DNA from: JANQRZ01 sp965215165
GTDB taxonomy: Bacteria > Bacteroidota > Rhodothermia > Rhodothermales > JANQRZ01
DNA: 64,000 bases
Assembly: GCA_965215165.1 (NCBI GenBank)
Contig: CBDCCX010000006.1
Location: 1,426,001 to 1,490,000 of the forward strand
Direction of reading: 5' to 3'
In this document: in pieces, positions 24,627 to 34,614 of the stretch
Layout of the letters: every line of letters starts with the position of its first letter
How positions within the stretch are numbered: the stretch's first letter is position 1
Translations under genes and position numbers: made by a program
The notes under the pieces: model-generated
What the model was told of the DNA's origin: nothing
What the model saw: the letters and a program-made list of their open reading frames with translations, nothing else
The model's database searches: none

Positions 24627-24847
24627 ATCTCCCCTCATTGTAAACCCAACGTGCTTGACGTTTGTGCTAAAACCTTTACACTCGTCATCCCCGCCCGTTC
24701 GACTGCGCTCAGGACAGGCTCCGACGGGGACCCACAGGGTTTGCTGGCCGGTGGGTCCCCGATCGGGGTCGGGGAGACTGTTCCTCAAACACGAAGGGGC
24801 CAACCAATACGAAGCGGCCAACCAAACTTGACACCAGCCACAGCGAA
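24627..24847. repeat. Non-coding spacer with a palindromic repeat
   Basis: No gene is seen between anmK and the AhpD-like gene. A perfect 10-base inverted repeat, GGGGACCCAC (24726-24735) / GTGGGTCCCC (24751-24760), is flanked by GTTCGACTGCGCTCAGGAC and a second short palindrome CCCCGATCGGGG. The composition looks like an intergenic repeat element rather than a leader. The two GGCCAACCAA copies near 24797 and 24817 are direct repeats. Confidence 0.45.
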
Positions 24848-25363
24848 TCAATCGTAGTCCAGCGTCACGAGCGCGCACGCCGTCGCGTAGCCGAGCGCCC
24901 GCTTGGTCGTTGGAAACACGCGCGCCGAGGCGATCCCGAGAGCGAGCTCGACCAGCCCCTCGTCGCCGTGGCGCGACCGGATCGCCCGGCGTAGATCGGG
25001 ATCGTCGGCCTGCGTCACCACGGCTTCGGCGAAGCGAACGACACGGAGTAGGTCGGGCGGCAGGTCGTCGGCCCGGCCCTCGGCAGCGGCCTGCACGAGC
25101 GCCTTCTCGACACCCTGTTTGAGCGCTGCGTGGACCTCGATCTGAAGGCACGTCCCGCAGTCTTCGAGCCGCGTGGCGGCGATCCGCGCGAGGTGGTACG
25201 GCGCGGCGGGGAGGCGCTTGCGGTGCTGCGCGAGCGGGGTGAAGAGGCTGAACTTGGCGAAGGCCGGGAGCGAGGTCTCGGCGATGTGCCGGAGGTAGTC
25301 GAGCGGCGCGCCGAGCGTGCGCTCGGCGGCGTCGACGGAGCGGAGGGCGAGGCGGCGCAGCAT
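24848..25363 (-). CDS. AhpD-like carboxymuconolactone decarboxylase-family protein
   Basis: 171 residues with the alkylhydroperoxidase-D-type redox motif EDCGTCLQIEV, which supplies the CxxC cysteine pair, and a following helix bundle. AhpD-like proteins pass electrons to peroxidases. The physiological partner here is unknown. ATG 25363 overlaps the stop of the TPR gene by one base (TGATG), so translation is coupled; a GTG one codon earlier is possible. Confidence 0.8.
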   Translation of the reverse strand: MLRRLALRSVDAAERTLGAPLDYLRHIAETSLPAFAKFSLFTPLAQHRKRLPAAPYHLARIAATRLEDCGTCLQIEVHAALKQGVEKALVQAAAEGRADDLPPDLLRVVRFAEAVVTQADDPDLRRAIRSRHGDEGLVELALGIASARVFPTTKRALGYATACALVTLDYD

Positions 25364-26004
25364 CACGTGGAAGGACCCTCTGTGGAGTGTCGCAGCTCGG
25401 CGGCCTTGCCGTTCAGCTCGGCGGCGCGCTCGGGGTGGCGGACGGCGAGCTGCTCGTAGGCGCGGGCCGCGGCCTCGGTCTCTCCCTGCGACGCGTAGAT
25501 CCGGGCGAGGGTCTCGGAGACGAGTTCCTCCTCGTCCGTCTCGTTCCCGTCGTCATCGCCCTCGTCGAAGTCGTCGGACGGGCGGATGCGCGGTGCTCGC
25601 TCGAGCCGCTCGATGAGGCCGTCGAGGTCGTCCACCTCGTCGATCAGCGAACGGTCGAATGCCGGGCGGGCGGAAACCGGACGGCCGGAAACCGGGTGGG
25701 CGGAGCTTGGGGCCGTCGGGCGAGGCGTCGGTGCCGGGTCGTCCGGTTCGGCGCGGAGCAACCGAGCGCGCTCGCGGAGGACGAGCGGACTGCCGGGCAT
25801 CAGGAAGTAGGCGTGGTGCCAGGCGTCGAGCGCGTCCGCCGGTCGGCCGGTCGCCTCGTAGGACTTCGCCAGCAGAACGTGCGCCGTGACGTAGGTCGGG
25901 AAGTCGGCTACGAGCCGTTCGAGCACGGCTACGGCCTCGCCCGGCTTTTCCTCGGCGAGGTGGCGGGCGGCGTCCTGGATCCCGGCGGGGGGCGAGGCAG
26001 TCAT
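25363..26004 (-). CDS. TPR-repeat protein
   Basis: 213 residues without a signal peptide. Two or three TPR-like units are visible: EEKPGEAVAVLERLVADFP and YVTAHVLLAKSYEATGRPADAL at the N-terminus, and LARIYASQGETEAAARAYEQLAVRHP at the C-terminus. A disordered Pro/Ala/Arg linker and the acidic stretch DDFDEGDDDGNETDEEE lie between. It is probably a scaffold. It lies between a glycosyltransferase and an AhpD-like protein in one apparent operon. Confidence 0.78.
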   Translation of the reverse strand: MTASPPAGIQDAARHLAEEKPGEAVAVLERLVADFPTYVTAHVLLAKSYEATGRPADALDAWHHAYFLMPGSPLVLRERARLLRAEPDDPAPTPRPTAPSSAHPVSGRPVSARPAFDRSLIDEVDDLDGLIERLERAPRIRPSDDFDEGDDDGNETDEEELVSETLARIYASQGETEAAARAYEQLAVRHPERAAELNGKAAELRHSTEGPST

Positions 26005-26016
26005 CGGCGGAGCTAG

Positions 26017-27519
26017 CTAGGCGGCGGGGGCGTCAGGCGAGAAGCTACGACGCCGCGCCCTGCGGCGCTGCACGGCGTCGTTGAGGCAGACGAACCCGAA
26101 CCCGGCCGTGAAGAGGAGCTGGAACGGGGCCGCCACCCACTCGCCGCTCGCCACGAGAGCCGCGAGGCCGGCGGCGCAGTAGAGCGTGAGCAGGCCCTCG
26201 AGCGCCGTCAGCCAGCCCGCCCGGCTCCCCTGCCACCACGTCGCGCGCGGCGCGGCGCTCACCTTCGGCGTACGGACGAACGGCGAGCGGTGGCGCAGGA
26301 GTGCCTCGGCCGTGCCCTTCGTGTTCGAGAGGGCGAGCCCCATCGAGGCTGCCAGGAACCAGGGAAAGAGCAGCATCCGGCGCGGCCAGTCGGCGTAGAG
26401 CGCGCGCTGCGCGAAGAGATGCGCCAGAGTCATCCCCGCGAAGGCGAACAGGCCGATCCCCATCACCCCGAGGTAGGCATCCGAGACGCCGTACCCGAGC
26501 GCGTGCGCCGTCAGCAGCGGGGCGTGCAGGAGGGCCGCCGTCAGGATGGCCGGGAAGACGGCGAAGCCGGTGAGGTGGAGCGTGCCCTCGAGCCGGACTC
26601 GGAGCGGGAGGTCGGCACCGCGCCGCCACAGCCGGTGGAGGGTCTTGCGGGCGACCTCGGCGGTGCCCTTGGTCCAGCGAAACTGCTGGTGCCGCCACGC
26701 CGCCACGCTGACCGGCAGCTCGGCCGGCACGCCGAGGTCGCCGAGGAAGCGGAAGCGCCAACCGCGGAGTTGGGCTCGGTACGAGAGGTCGAGGTCCTCG
26801 GTGAGCGTATCGGCCGTCCAGCCCCCGGCGTCGTCGATACACGCCCGCCGCCAGACCCCGGCGGTGCCGTTGAAGTTCATGAAGCACCCCGTCCCGTGGC
26901 GCACGCCCTGCTCGATGACGAAGTGCGCGTCAAGCAGCGCCGACTGCGCCACGGTGAGCAGCGAGGAGGCCGCGTTGAGGTGCGCCCAGCGCGCCTGCAC
27001 CAGCCCGATGCCCTCGTCCGAGAAGTGCGGGACGGTGCGACGGAGGAAGTCCGCGAGCGGCACGAAATCAGCATCGAAGATGGCGACCACGTCGCCGCGC
27101 GCGAAGCCCAGCCCGTTGGCGAGGGCTCCGGCCTTATAGCCGTCGCGCGAGCCGCGGCGGACGTGGACGATGTCGAGGCCGCGCCGCTGCCAGTGCGCCA
27201 CCCGCTCGGCGACGACGGCCGAGGTCTCGTCGGTCGAGTCGTCCAGGACCTGGATGTCCAGTCGGTCGGCCGGATAGTCGAGCGCGGCGCAGGCGTCGAT
27301 GAGGCGGGCCGCCACCCAGCGCTCGTTGTAGAGCGGAAGCTGGACCGTGAGCGCCGGCCACGAGGTGTCGGGGGTCTCGGGCAGGTCTTCCGGCTCGGGG
27401 ACGGGGCCGGGGCGGAGGCGGTCGGCTCGCGCCCAGCGCTGCGCCAGCCAGAGCTGGTTCAGCCCGAAGACGAGCAGCACGACCATCGAGGCGGCGTAGA
27501 GAACGGCAAGAACGGTCAT
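26017..27519 (-). CDS. Membrane family-2 glycosyltransferase
   Basis: A processive-type GT2 of 500 residues, cellulose-synthase/ceramide-glucosyltransferase-like. The N-terminal membrane helix is followed by VQLPLYNE, IQVLDDSTDET, the metal-binding DAD in VAIFDADFVP, the base motif TLTEDLDLSYRAQLRGW and the QxxRW-type motif QQFRWTKGT. Four further membrane segments complete the C-terminal half. It would add sugar from a nucleotide-sugar donor to an envelope lipid or polymer; the product is unknown. It lies upstream in the same orientation as the TPR and AhpD-like genes. Confidence 0.9.
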   Translation of the reverse strand: MTVLAVLYAASMVVLLVFGLNQLWLAQRWARADRLRPGPVPEPEDLPETPDTSWPALTVQLPLYNERWVAARLIDACAALDYPADRLDIQVLDDSTDETSAVVAERVAHWQRRGLDIVHVRRGSRDGYKAGALANGLGFARGDVVAIFDADFVPLADFLRRTVPHFSDEGIGLVQARWAHLNAASSLLTVAQSALLDAHFVIEQGVRHGTGCFMNFNGTAGVWRRACIDDAGGWTADTLTEDLDLSYRAQLRGWRFRFLGDLGVPAELPVSVAAWRHQQFRWTKGTAEVARKTLHRLWRRGADLPLRVRLEGTLHLTGFAVFPAILTAALLHAPLLTAHALGYGVSDAYLGVMGIGLFAFAGMTLAHLFAQRALYADWPRRMLLFPWFLAASMGLALSNTKGTAEALLRHRSPFVRTPKVSAAPRATWWQGSRAGWLTALEGLLTLYCAAGLAALVASGEWVAAPFQLLFTAGFGFVCLNDAVQRRRARRRSFSPDAPAA

Positions 27520-27526
27520 CTTAGCG

Positions 27527-27592
27527 TTTGGATTGGGGATTTTGGAGTCTGCACAGCATGGTCAATCCAATACCTAAAATCAGAAATCTAAA
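27527..27592. repeat. Spacer inverted repeat, GATTTTGG type
   Basis: Between lptE and the GT2 gene, the arm at 27527-27545 (TTTGGATTGGGGATTTTGG) pairs imperfectly, about 14 of 19, with 27573-27592. Same sequence style as the spacers of rpsD, rpsM, rpsH and rpsS, but outside the ribosomal cluster. Confidence 0.6.
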
Positions 27593-27598
27593 ATAGGC

Positions 27599-28165
27599 TC
27601 ACCAATCCGAGGTGGCGGCGGTGAAGATGTCGTCGGCGATCTGGCGGAGGACGGCGGCGGCGGTCTCGGCCTCGGCGTCGATGTCGGCCGCGTCGTACTG
27701 CTCGAACTGGCTGAAGCTGCGCGCCAGCACCTCCTCGTCTTCAACCTGGTCGAGGTAGCGGACGACCACGCTGATGGTGACACGGTTGAGCGCGGCGACC
27801 TCGTCGCCGGTGACCGCGACCGGCTCGTTGCGGTAGCTCTCGATGGCGGCCGTGAGGACCGCGTCAGCGGCGTTCTCGTCCGGCTCCAGGGCCAGGCGCG
27901 TCTGCCGGGCGAAGCGCTCGATCAGGAAGTCGGTCAGCACCTGGTCCAGCCCCGGCGTCCCCCCGAAGCTCCGGTCCTCGACGAGCGGCACGGCGACGGT
28001 GCCGAGGTGTTCGGGGATCGAGGCCCCGCTGAAGCTGTAGATGCCGCAGCTAGAGAGGGTGAACGGGAGAATGGATGAGAGCGCCAGGAACGCGAGTACG
28101 GTCCGCCGAAACACGCATCTCCGGCTGCCCCCCTCCCCTCTTCTCCCGCTTCCCGACTCCTCCAT
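27599..28165 (-). CDS. lptE: LptE-like LPS-assembly lipoprotein
   Basis: 188 residues. A lipobox LSSC (cysteine about 40) places it in the outer membrane. The mature start CGIYSFSGASIPEHLGTVAV, then LTDFLIERFARQTRLAL and ADAVLTAAIESYRNEPVAV, is the Bacteroidota LptE pattern. Its role is to plug the LptD barrel during LPS export. The order miaB - sigma-54 activator - lptE is conserved in Bacteroidota, which supports the call. It starts two bases after the activator gene stop. Confidence 0.85.
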   Translation of the reverse strand: MEESGSGRRGEGGSRRCVFRRTVLAFLALSSILPFTLSSCGIYSFSGASIPEHLGTVAVPLVEDRSFGGTPGLDQVLTDFLIERFARQTRLALEPDENAADAVLTAAIESYRNEPVAVTGDEVAALNRVTISVVVRYLDQVEDEEVLARSFSQFEQYDAADIDAEAETAAAVLRQIADDIFTAATSDW

Positions 28166-28167
28166 TC

Positions 28168-29544
28168 TCACACCTCCACCCCTAGCTCTTCGAGGTCCTT
28201 GATCTTGCGGTAGAGCGTGCGCTCCGAGATGCCGAGCACGCGGGCGGTCTCGCGGCGGTTGCCGTCGAAGCGCCGCAGCGCCTCGGCGATGAGCGCCTGC
28301 TCGGTCTGCTCGACCGTCGGAAGCGGGCCGGGGCCGAGGCGGAGCGCGCTGGAAGGCTCGGCCTCCGGGTACTCGGCGTCGTCCGAGCGCTCGGCGTCGG
28401 GCGCGGCGGCCGGTGCTTCCGCGACCTCGTCTCGCGCGGCCTCGCCTGCGGGAGCTTCCTCCTCTTCGAGCACGTAGGGCACGTCCTCGACGTACGGGTG
28501 GTAGTCGCCGGGCTGCTCGGTGAAGCCGAAGGCGTCGCCCTCCTCGAAACCGGAGGCGGCGTCTGCCTCGAAGAGCGGCGCGGAGAACGCTGCGCTCGGG
28601 GCGGTGAACGAGGCCGGCATCGGGATCGCCTCCTCGCGCCCGACGATCCGGCGGAGCACTTCCTTGACGTCGTTCATCTCGGTCCGCAGCTCGAGGAGCG
28701 CGCGGTAGATCAGCTCGCGCTCGTCGCTCTCCGCCCTCGAGGCCACCATCAGGCCGCCCGCGCTCACGCCCCGCAGGAACGGGCGGAGGTCGTCGGCGGT
28801 GATCTCCTTCCCCCGCACCAGGACCGCCGCCTGCTCGGCGACGTTGCGGATCTCTCGGACGTTGCCGGGCCACGCGTAGCTCGTCAGCAGGGCGCGCGCC
28901 TCAGCGTCGAGGAGGCGGAGGGGAGCGTCGAAGCGCTGCGCGGCGCGGTAGAGCAGGGCCTCGAAGATCGGGACGATGTCTTCGGCGCGCGCGCGGATGG
29001 GCGGGATGCGGATGACGACCGTCGAGAGGCGGTAGTACAGATCCTCGCGGAAGCGCCCCGCCTGCACCTCGCGCCCGAGGTCCTTGTTGGTCGCGGCGAT
29101 CACGCGGACGTCGACCTGCTGCTGCGCGCTCGACCCGACGCGGCTGAACGTCCCGTTCTCCAAGACGCGCAGCAGCCGGACCTGCGCCTGCACAGGCAGC
29201 TCGCCGATTTCGTCGAGGAAGATCGTCCCGCCATCGGCCTCCTCGAAGTAGCCGGTGCGCCGCTCGACCGAGCCGGTGTACGCGCCCTTCTCCGCGCCGA
29301 AGAGCTCAGCCTCGATCAGCCCCTCGGGGATCGCGCCGCAGTTGACCACGACGAGCTTCCGGTGCTTCCGCTCGCCGGTGCCGTGGAGGGCCTGGGCGAA
29401 GAGCTCCTTGCCGACGCCGCTCTCGCCCTCGAGTAGGACCGTGATGTCCGTGCGCGCGACCTGCCGCACGCGGTCGAGCACGCGCCGGAGCGCGTCCGAG
29501 GTGCCGATGATGCCGAAGCGTTCCTGTACCGCCTGCCGGTCCAT
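28168..29544 (-). CDS. Sigma-54-dependent transcriptional activator without sensor domain
   Basis: 458 residues. The AAA+ domain begins at residue ~12 with no receiver or GAF domain before it, as in PspF. Walker A is GESGVGKE, Walker B is GTIFLDEIGELP, and the sigma-54 contact loop reads GAYTGS where GAFTGA or GAYTGA is usual. The R-finger region WPGNVREIRNV is present. An acidic linker of ~90 residues precedes the C-terminal Fis-type helix-turn-helix (NRRETARVLGISERTLYRKI). It probably controls envelope or EPS genes (inference from neighbours miaB, lptE and GT2). Confidence 0.93.
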   Translation of the reverse strand: MDRQAVQERFGIIGTSDALRRVLDRVRQVARTDITVLLEGESGVGKELFAQALHGTGERKHRKLVVVNCGAIPEGLIEAELFGAEKGAYTGSVERRTGYFEEADGGTIFLDEIGELPVQAQVRLLRVLENGTFSRVGSSAQQQVDVRVIAATNKDLGREVQAGRFREDLYYRLSTVVIRIPPIRARAEDIVPIFEALLYRAAQRFDAPLRLLDAEARALLTSYAWPGNVREIRNVAEQAAVLVRGKEITADDLRPFLRGVSAGGLMVASRAESDERELIYRALLELRTEMNDVKEVLRRIVGREEAIPMPASFTAPSAAFSAPLFEADAASGFEEGDAFGFTEQPGDYHPYVEDVPYVLEEEEAPAGEAARDEVAEAPAAAPDAERSDDAEYPEAEPSSALRLGPGPLPTVEQTEQALIAEALRRFDGNRRETARVLGISERTLYRKIKDLEELGVEV

Positions 29545-29607
29545 GCCGTGCCGCCGTGCTGAAGTGAGGGGGCCTCCTTACGCGGCACCGACGCGCCGGC
29601 TCCCGGC

Positions 29608-29924
29608 TCAGCCCCCGAAGGCGTCCCTCGTTTCGAGAATCCGCCGCGTCGCCGAGAACCCGTCGCCGAAGCGCTCCAGACCCTCGGCCCGCATCCGCCC
29701 GGCGTGCTCCCGCTCGTATCGGACGAAATCGTCGTGGCTGCCGAGCCGGTACTGGATCGACCAGCGTGGGTCGGCCCCCTCGTCCGCGTCGTAGTGCGTG
29801 TCCACGAGCCACTCGGCGGACTCGAAGCCCGGCAGCGCGAGCATCTCGCGGATGTGCCCGCCGAGCCACGCGGCGTAGGCGTCCGCGATGTCACGGTCGA
29901 CGGTGAGGTTGACTTCGTAGATGG

Positions 29925-29928
<4 letters not shown>
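29608..29928 (-). CDS. DUF4286 family protein
   Basis: A small soluble protein of 106 residues: MTIYEVNLTVDRDIADAYAAWL, then HIREMLALPGF, WSIQYRLGSHDDFVRYEREH and FGDGFSATRRIL. This is the ferredoxin-fold-like DUF4286 pattern, often found near miaB in Bacteroidota. Function unknown. The start overlaps the miaB stop as ATGA, so it is translationally coupled to miaB. Confidence 0.8.
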
Positions 29929-31430
<1,502 letters not shown>

Positions 31431-31454
31431 GGCGAGGCGTTCGGCGTGAGAGGC

Positions 31455-31462
31455 GCAATCTA
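31455..31462 (-). promoter_or_regulatory. -7-like box upstream of miaB (TAGATTGC)
   Basis: Minus-strand TAGATTGC matches the TAnnTTGC variant and lies 24 bases before the miaB ATG. No clear TTG is at the expected distance. Confidence 0.35.
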
Positions 31463-31545
31463 AGCCCGCTCCGGTTGCTCACCCGGCGGCGCGGCGGATT
31501 GCAGAAAAAGTTGGCGGAGGCCGAATCCTTCTAGTGACTCAGATG

Positions 31546-31553
31546 TACGTTTG
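31546..31553 (+). promoter_or_regulatory. -7 box of the toxin-antitoxin pair (TACGTTTG)
   Basis: TACGTTTG is a full TAnnTTTG match, 39 bases before the antitoxin ATG. The -33 element is unclear. The spacer also holds CTAGTGACTCAG, a possible short operator. Confidence 0.4.
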
Positions 31554-31592
31554 AGCGCCGACTCTGCCCTGTTACCCGACGCCCGTCAGTAG

Positions 31593-31925
31593 ATGTCTAC
31601 GACTTTGTCTACCGTAGAAGCGCGCAACCGCTTTTCCGACGTACTCAACCGAGCCTCCTACGGCAAGGAGCACATCGTGCTCACCCGGCGCGGTGCGCCC
31701 ATCGCGGCCGTCATCCCCATCGAAGCGCTGGCGATCCTCGAGCGCGCCATCGAGACCCTCGAAGACGAAATCGACCTGCGCGAGGCCCGGCGCATCCTGG
31801 CCGATCCAGGAAGCGAGTTCCTCGACTGGGAAGAGGCCAAGCGCGAACTCGACCAACCAGATGAAACGGTACCGCCTCGTCGTCGAGCGAAGGGCTCTCA
31901 AGGCTCAGAAAAAGCTTCCACCTAG
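31593..31925 (+). CDS. Phd/YefM-family antitoxin
   Basis: 110 residues. The N-terminal dimerisation and DNA-binding half is typical of Phd/YefM: STVEARNRFSDVLNRASYGKEHIVLTRRGAPIAAVIPIEAL. The C-terminal half is acidic and would wrap around the toxin (ETLEDEIDLREARRILADPG). It overlaps the toxin gene by 65 bases, which is more than usual, so the last ~20 residues (PPRRRAKGSQGSEKAST) are encoded over the toxin start. Confidence 0.88.
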   Translation: MSTTLSTVEARNRFSDVLNRASYGKEHIVLTRRGAPIAAVIPIEALAILERAIETLEDEIDLREARRILADPGSEFLDWEEAKRELDQPDETVPPRRRAKGSQGSEKAST

Positions 31926-32121
31926 ACCCCGGAAGCGCATCCAACGAGCGCTCGACACCCTCGTTGAGGAGCCCCGTCCGCCCGGCTGTACGAAACTCTC
32001 CGGTGAGGCTGACCTCTACCGGATTCGCGTCGGGGACTACCGGGTGATCTACCAGGTTCGCGACGCCGAGGTGCTGATACTCGTCGTCCGCATCGCGCAC
32101 CGCCGGGACGTGTACGGTTGA
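31861..32121 (+). CDS. RelE/ParE-superfamily toxin
   Basis: 86 residues. KRYRLVVERRALKAQKKLPPRPRKRIQRAL and ADLYRIRVGDYRVIYQV, then VRIAHRRDVYG, are the RelE/YafQ-type landmarks, including the basic residues used for ribosome-dependent mRNA cleavage. ATG 31861 lies inside the antitoxin gene, a common arrangement for coupled translation. Its stop is three bases from the convergent lipoprotein gene. It looks intact. Confidence 0.88.
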   Translation: MKRYRLVVERRALKAQKKLPPRPRKRIQRALDTLVEEPRPPGCTKLSGEADLYRIRVGDYRVIYQVRDAEVLILVVRIAHRRDVYG

Positions 32122-32124
32122 GGC

Positions 32125-32745
32125 TCACCCCTCGAACGAGTACGAGAGCCGCTCGGTGATGGCGTCGAAGTAGGGCTGGTCCTCGGCGAGGTGGCGGAGG
32201 CGGAACGTGCGCAGGCCCTCGCCGCTGCGGAAGGTGCGGCGGTAGAAGATGAAGGGTCCGTCGTAGCCGGAGACGACGAACCAGTCGGGCCGCAGCACGT
32301 GGTAGGTCACGCGCTGATCGCCGCTGCCGACCTCGCTCTCGTACTGCTGCTCCAGCGTCCCCTCCCCGCCGGGTGAGGCGTAGACAAGCAGGTCGGCCGT
32401 CTCGTCGTTGGTCTTGAACGCCCGACCGTGCTCGGGGTCGAGGCCGTCGCTGGCGTAGAACAGGTTGTCCGGGTAGTCGAGCGTGTAGCCGTGCCGGTCG
32501 TTGAGGTAGGTGACGTAGACGAGACGCTCAGGGTCCGGCCAGTTCCGCTCGATCTTGACCGGCTCGGGTCCCCGCGCGAGGTGGGCGAAGGCCGAGTCGG
32601 CCGCGACAGCCCGGGCGGTGTCGAGGGCCGCGTCGGCGGCTCGGCGCTCGGCCTCGGAGAGGTCGAAGCGGACCGGCTCGGGAGCGTCGGGCTCGCACGC
32701 GGCGAAGCAGCAAGCCAGGAGGAGGGCGAAGGCGAGACGAGGCAT
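32125..32745 (-). CDS. Lipoprotein of unknown function
   Basis: 206 residues from ATG 32745 (MPRLAFALLLACCFAAC): lipobox cysteine at about residue 17. The mature protein begins with acidic helices (RFDLSEAERRAADAAL) and has a beta-rich domain containing YTLDYPDNLFYASDG, DLLVYASPGGEGTLEQQYE and DGPFIFYRRTFRSGEGL. This recalls small envelope proteins that handle PsbP-like or nuclear-transport-factor-like folds, but I do not recognise a family. It lies downstream of ribE in the fic-ribD-ribE direction. Confidence 0.7.
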   Translation of the reverse strand: MPRLAFALLLACCFAACEPDAPEPVRFDLSEAERRAADAALDTARAVAADSAFAHLARGPEPVKIERNWPDPERLVYVTYLNDRHGYTLDYPDNLFYASDGLDPEHGRAFKTNDETADLLVYASPGGEGTLEQQYESEVGSGDQRVTYHVLRPDWFVVSGYDGPFIFYRRTFRSGEGLRTFRLRHLAEDQPYFDAITERLSYSFEG

Positions 32746-32754
32746 AGCTAGACG

Positions 32755-32807
32755 TATCCAGAGAGAAAGGCTTATCCGGAAAGGAGGCTTATCCGGAGAG
32801 AAAGGAG
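32755..32807. repeat. Three imperfect ~18-base tandem repeats over the ribE 3' end
   Basis: Units TATCCAGAGAGAAAGGCT, TATCCGGAAAGGAGGCT and TATCCGGAGAGAAAGGAG run through the end of ribE; the last unit encodes the C-terminal RSFLSG residues. It looks like a duplicated gene end. Confidence 0.6.
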
Positions 32808-33415
32808 CGCGCTGGCTCGCCGGTCCCGATTCCGCATTCGAGCGCGCGGACGACGTATTTCCCAATCAGGTCGAACTCCAGGTTCACCGCCCGGCCCGGC
32901 CTCCAATCGGAGAGGGTCGTGTGGGTCCAGGTGTGCGGGATGATGGCGACCGTCAGCGCGTCCTCCTCCAACCGGGCGACGGTCAGCGAGATGCCGTCGA
33001 GCGTGATGGAACCGACGGGGATCAGGTAGGGGGCGAAGCGCTCGGGATAGCGGACCCGGACGAGCCAGCTATCGGCGAGGGCCTCGACGCGGACGACCTC
33101 GCCGGTGGCGTCGACGTGCCCCTGCACGAGGTGGCCGTCGAGCCGGGCGTCGGCGCGCATGGCGCGCTCGAGGTTGACGCGGCCGCCCTCAGCGAGGGTG
33201 CCGAGGGTCGTCTTGGCGAGGGTCTCCTCGACGGCGACGGCGGTGAACGCGTGCTTAGTCTTTGCAATAACGGTTTGACAGACGCCATTGACGGCCACGC
33301 TCTCGTCAACGCGCAGCGCACCGGCGAACGGGGCCTCGACGGTCAGCCTCCGCCCCCCGTCCAGCGCCTCGACGGCCGCAACCCGCCCGACGGCTTCGAC
33401 GATTCCTGTGAACAT
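32789..33415 (-). CDS. ribE: Riboflavin synthase
   Basis: Dismutates two lumazine molecules to riboflavin. 208 residues starting with the diagnostic MFTGIVEAVGRV, and an internal duplication of two lumazine-binding barrels: VAVNGVCQTV in the first, and GSITLDGISLTVARL and IIPHTWTHTTL in the second. It lies 62 bases after ribD. No FMN riboswitch is visible in that spacer or before ribD. Confidence 0.96.
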   Translation of the reverse strand: MFTGIVEAVGRVAAVEALDGGRRLTVEAPFAGALRVDESVAVNGVCQTVIAKTKHAFTAVAVEETLAKTTLGTLAEGGRVNLERAMRADARLDGHLVQGHVDATGEVVRVEALADSWLVRVRYPERFAPYLIPVGSITLDGISLTVARLEEDALTVAIIPHTWTHTTLSDWRPGRAVNLEFDLIGKYVVRALECGIGTGEPARSFLSG

Positions 33416-33477
33416 CGTGGATAACTCGGTGGGTACTAACGATGGGATAACACGCTCGTAACGCTGCGGTAATGCCG

Positions 33478-34614
33478 CTAGACCGCGCGCCGCCAGCCGA
33501 GGAACAAGATATCACCGTCCGCCTCTTCCGAGACAGGTTCCTCCCACCGGCTCTCGACGAACGCCAGTGCCTCGGCCATCCGCCCGACGTCGATCTCCCC
33601 CACCGAGCGCCGGCCGCCGACGAGCTTCGGCGCGATGAAGAGCGCGAGCCGGTCCACCCAGTCGGCCCGCAGCAGCGCCGTCGCCAGCCCCGGCCCGGCC
33701 TCGACCAGGAGCGACTGCATCGGGCGGTGCCCCCCGACGCCCGCCCCGAGCCGGTCGAGGAGAAGGCCGAGATCGAGGTGCTCCTCGCGCTCCGGGATGG
33801 GCAGGACGAGGCCACCGCGCTCGGCCAGGGCGTCGGCATAGTCTGGCCTTCTGCCCTCGGCGACGACGGAGATGGTCTGGGCCGCGTGCGCGTCGGTGAA
33901 GAGTTGGAGGCCGGCCGGCAGCGTGCCCGTGCGGTCGAGCACGACCCGGACCGGTTGCCGGCCGTCGAGGTGGCGGACGGTGAGCGCCGGGTCGTCGGCC
34001 CGGGCCGTGCCGCTGCCGACGAGCACCCCGTCGAGGGTCGCTCTCCACTCGTGGACGCGCCGGCGCGACGCCTCGCCCGAGACCCATCGGCTGTCGCCCG
34101 ACGCCGTGGCGACCGACCCGTCGAGCGTTTGGGCGATCTTGAGCGTGACGAGGGGTCGGCCCGTGGCGAGGTGATGCGAGAACGCCTCGTTCAGCCGCCT
34201 CGCTCGGTGCTCCAGCACGCCCACGGTCACGTCGATGCCGTGGGCACGCAGCCGCCGGACCCCGCTGCCTGCCACGCGCGGAAACGGGTCCTCCATCCCG
34301 ATGACGACGCGCGGAATGCCCGTCTCGACGATCAGGTCGGCGCAGGGCGGGGTCTTGCCGTGGTGGCTGCACGGCTCGAGGTTCACCACGAGCGTGGCGC
34401 GGCGCAGCGCCTCCGGCCCGTGCCGGCGCTCGGCGTCGCGGAGGGCCCAGACCTCGGCGTGCGGCCCGCCGTATTCCCCGTGCCAGCCCTCCCCGAGGGT
34501 CTCGCCGTCCGGCCCGACGAGCACACACCCGACGAGCGGGTTCGGGCTGACCGCGCCGGCCCCCTGCTCGGCGAGGTCGAGCGCCCGCCGCATCCACCGC
34601 TCGTGCTCAGGCAT
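33478..34614 (-). CDS. ribD: Bifunctional riboflavin biosynthesis deaminase/reductase
   Basis: Deaminates and then reduces the ribityl pyrimidine precursor. 378 residues. The zinc deaminase half has PHAEVWAL (H52, E54) and EPCSHHGKTPPCADL (C82, C91). The reductase half has KIAQTLDGSVAT, DGVLVGSGTARADDPALTVR and LLVEAGPGLATALL. The start ATG overlaps the Fic gene stop by one base (TGATG), so ribD translation is coupled to fic, an unusual partner. Confidence 0.96.
   Translation of the reverse strand: MPEHERWMRRALDLAEQGAGAVSPNPLVGCVLVGPDGETLGEGWHGEYGGPHAEVWALRDAERRHGPEALRRATLVVNLEPCSHHGKTPPCADLIVETGIPRVVIGMEDPFPRVAGSGVRRLRAHGIDVTVGVLEHRARRLNEAFSHHLATGRPLVTLKIAQTLDGSVATASGDSRWVSGEASRRRVHEWRATLDGVLVGSGTARADDPALTVRHLDGRQPVRVVLDRTGTLPAGLQLFTDAHAAQTISVVAEGRRPDYADALAERGGLVLPIPEREEHLDLGLLLDRLGAGVGGHRPMQSLLVEAGPGLATALLRADWVDRLALFIAPKLVGGRRSVGEIDVGRMAEALAFVESRWEEPVSEEADGDILFLGWRRAV

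Noticed and set aside
33416..33477. FMN riboswitch before ribE, ribD or ribH
   Set aside because: The spacers are too short or lack the conserved RFN helices; none is visible before any of the three genes.
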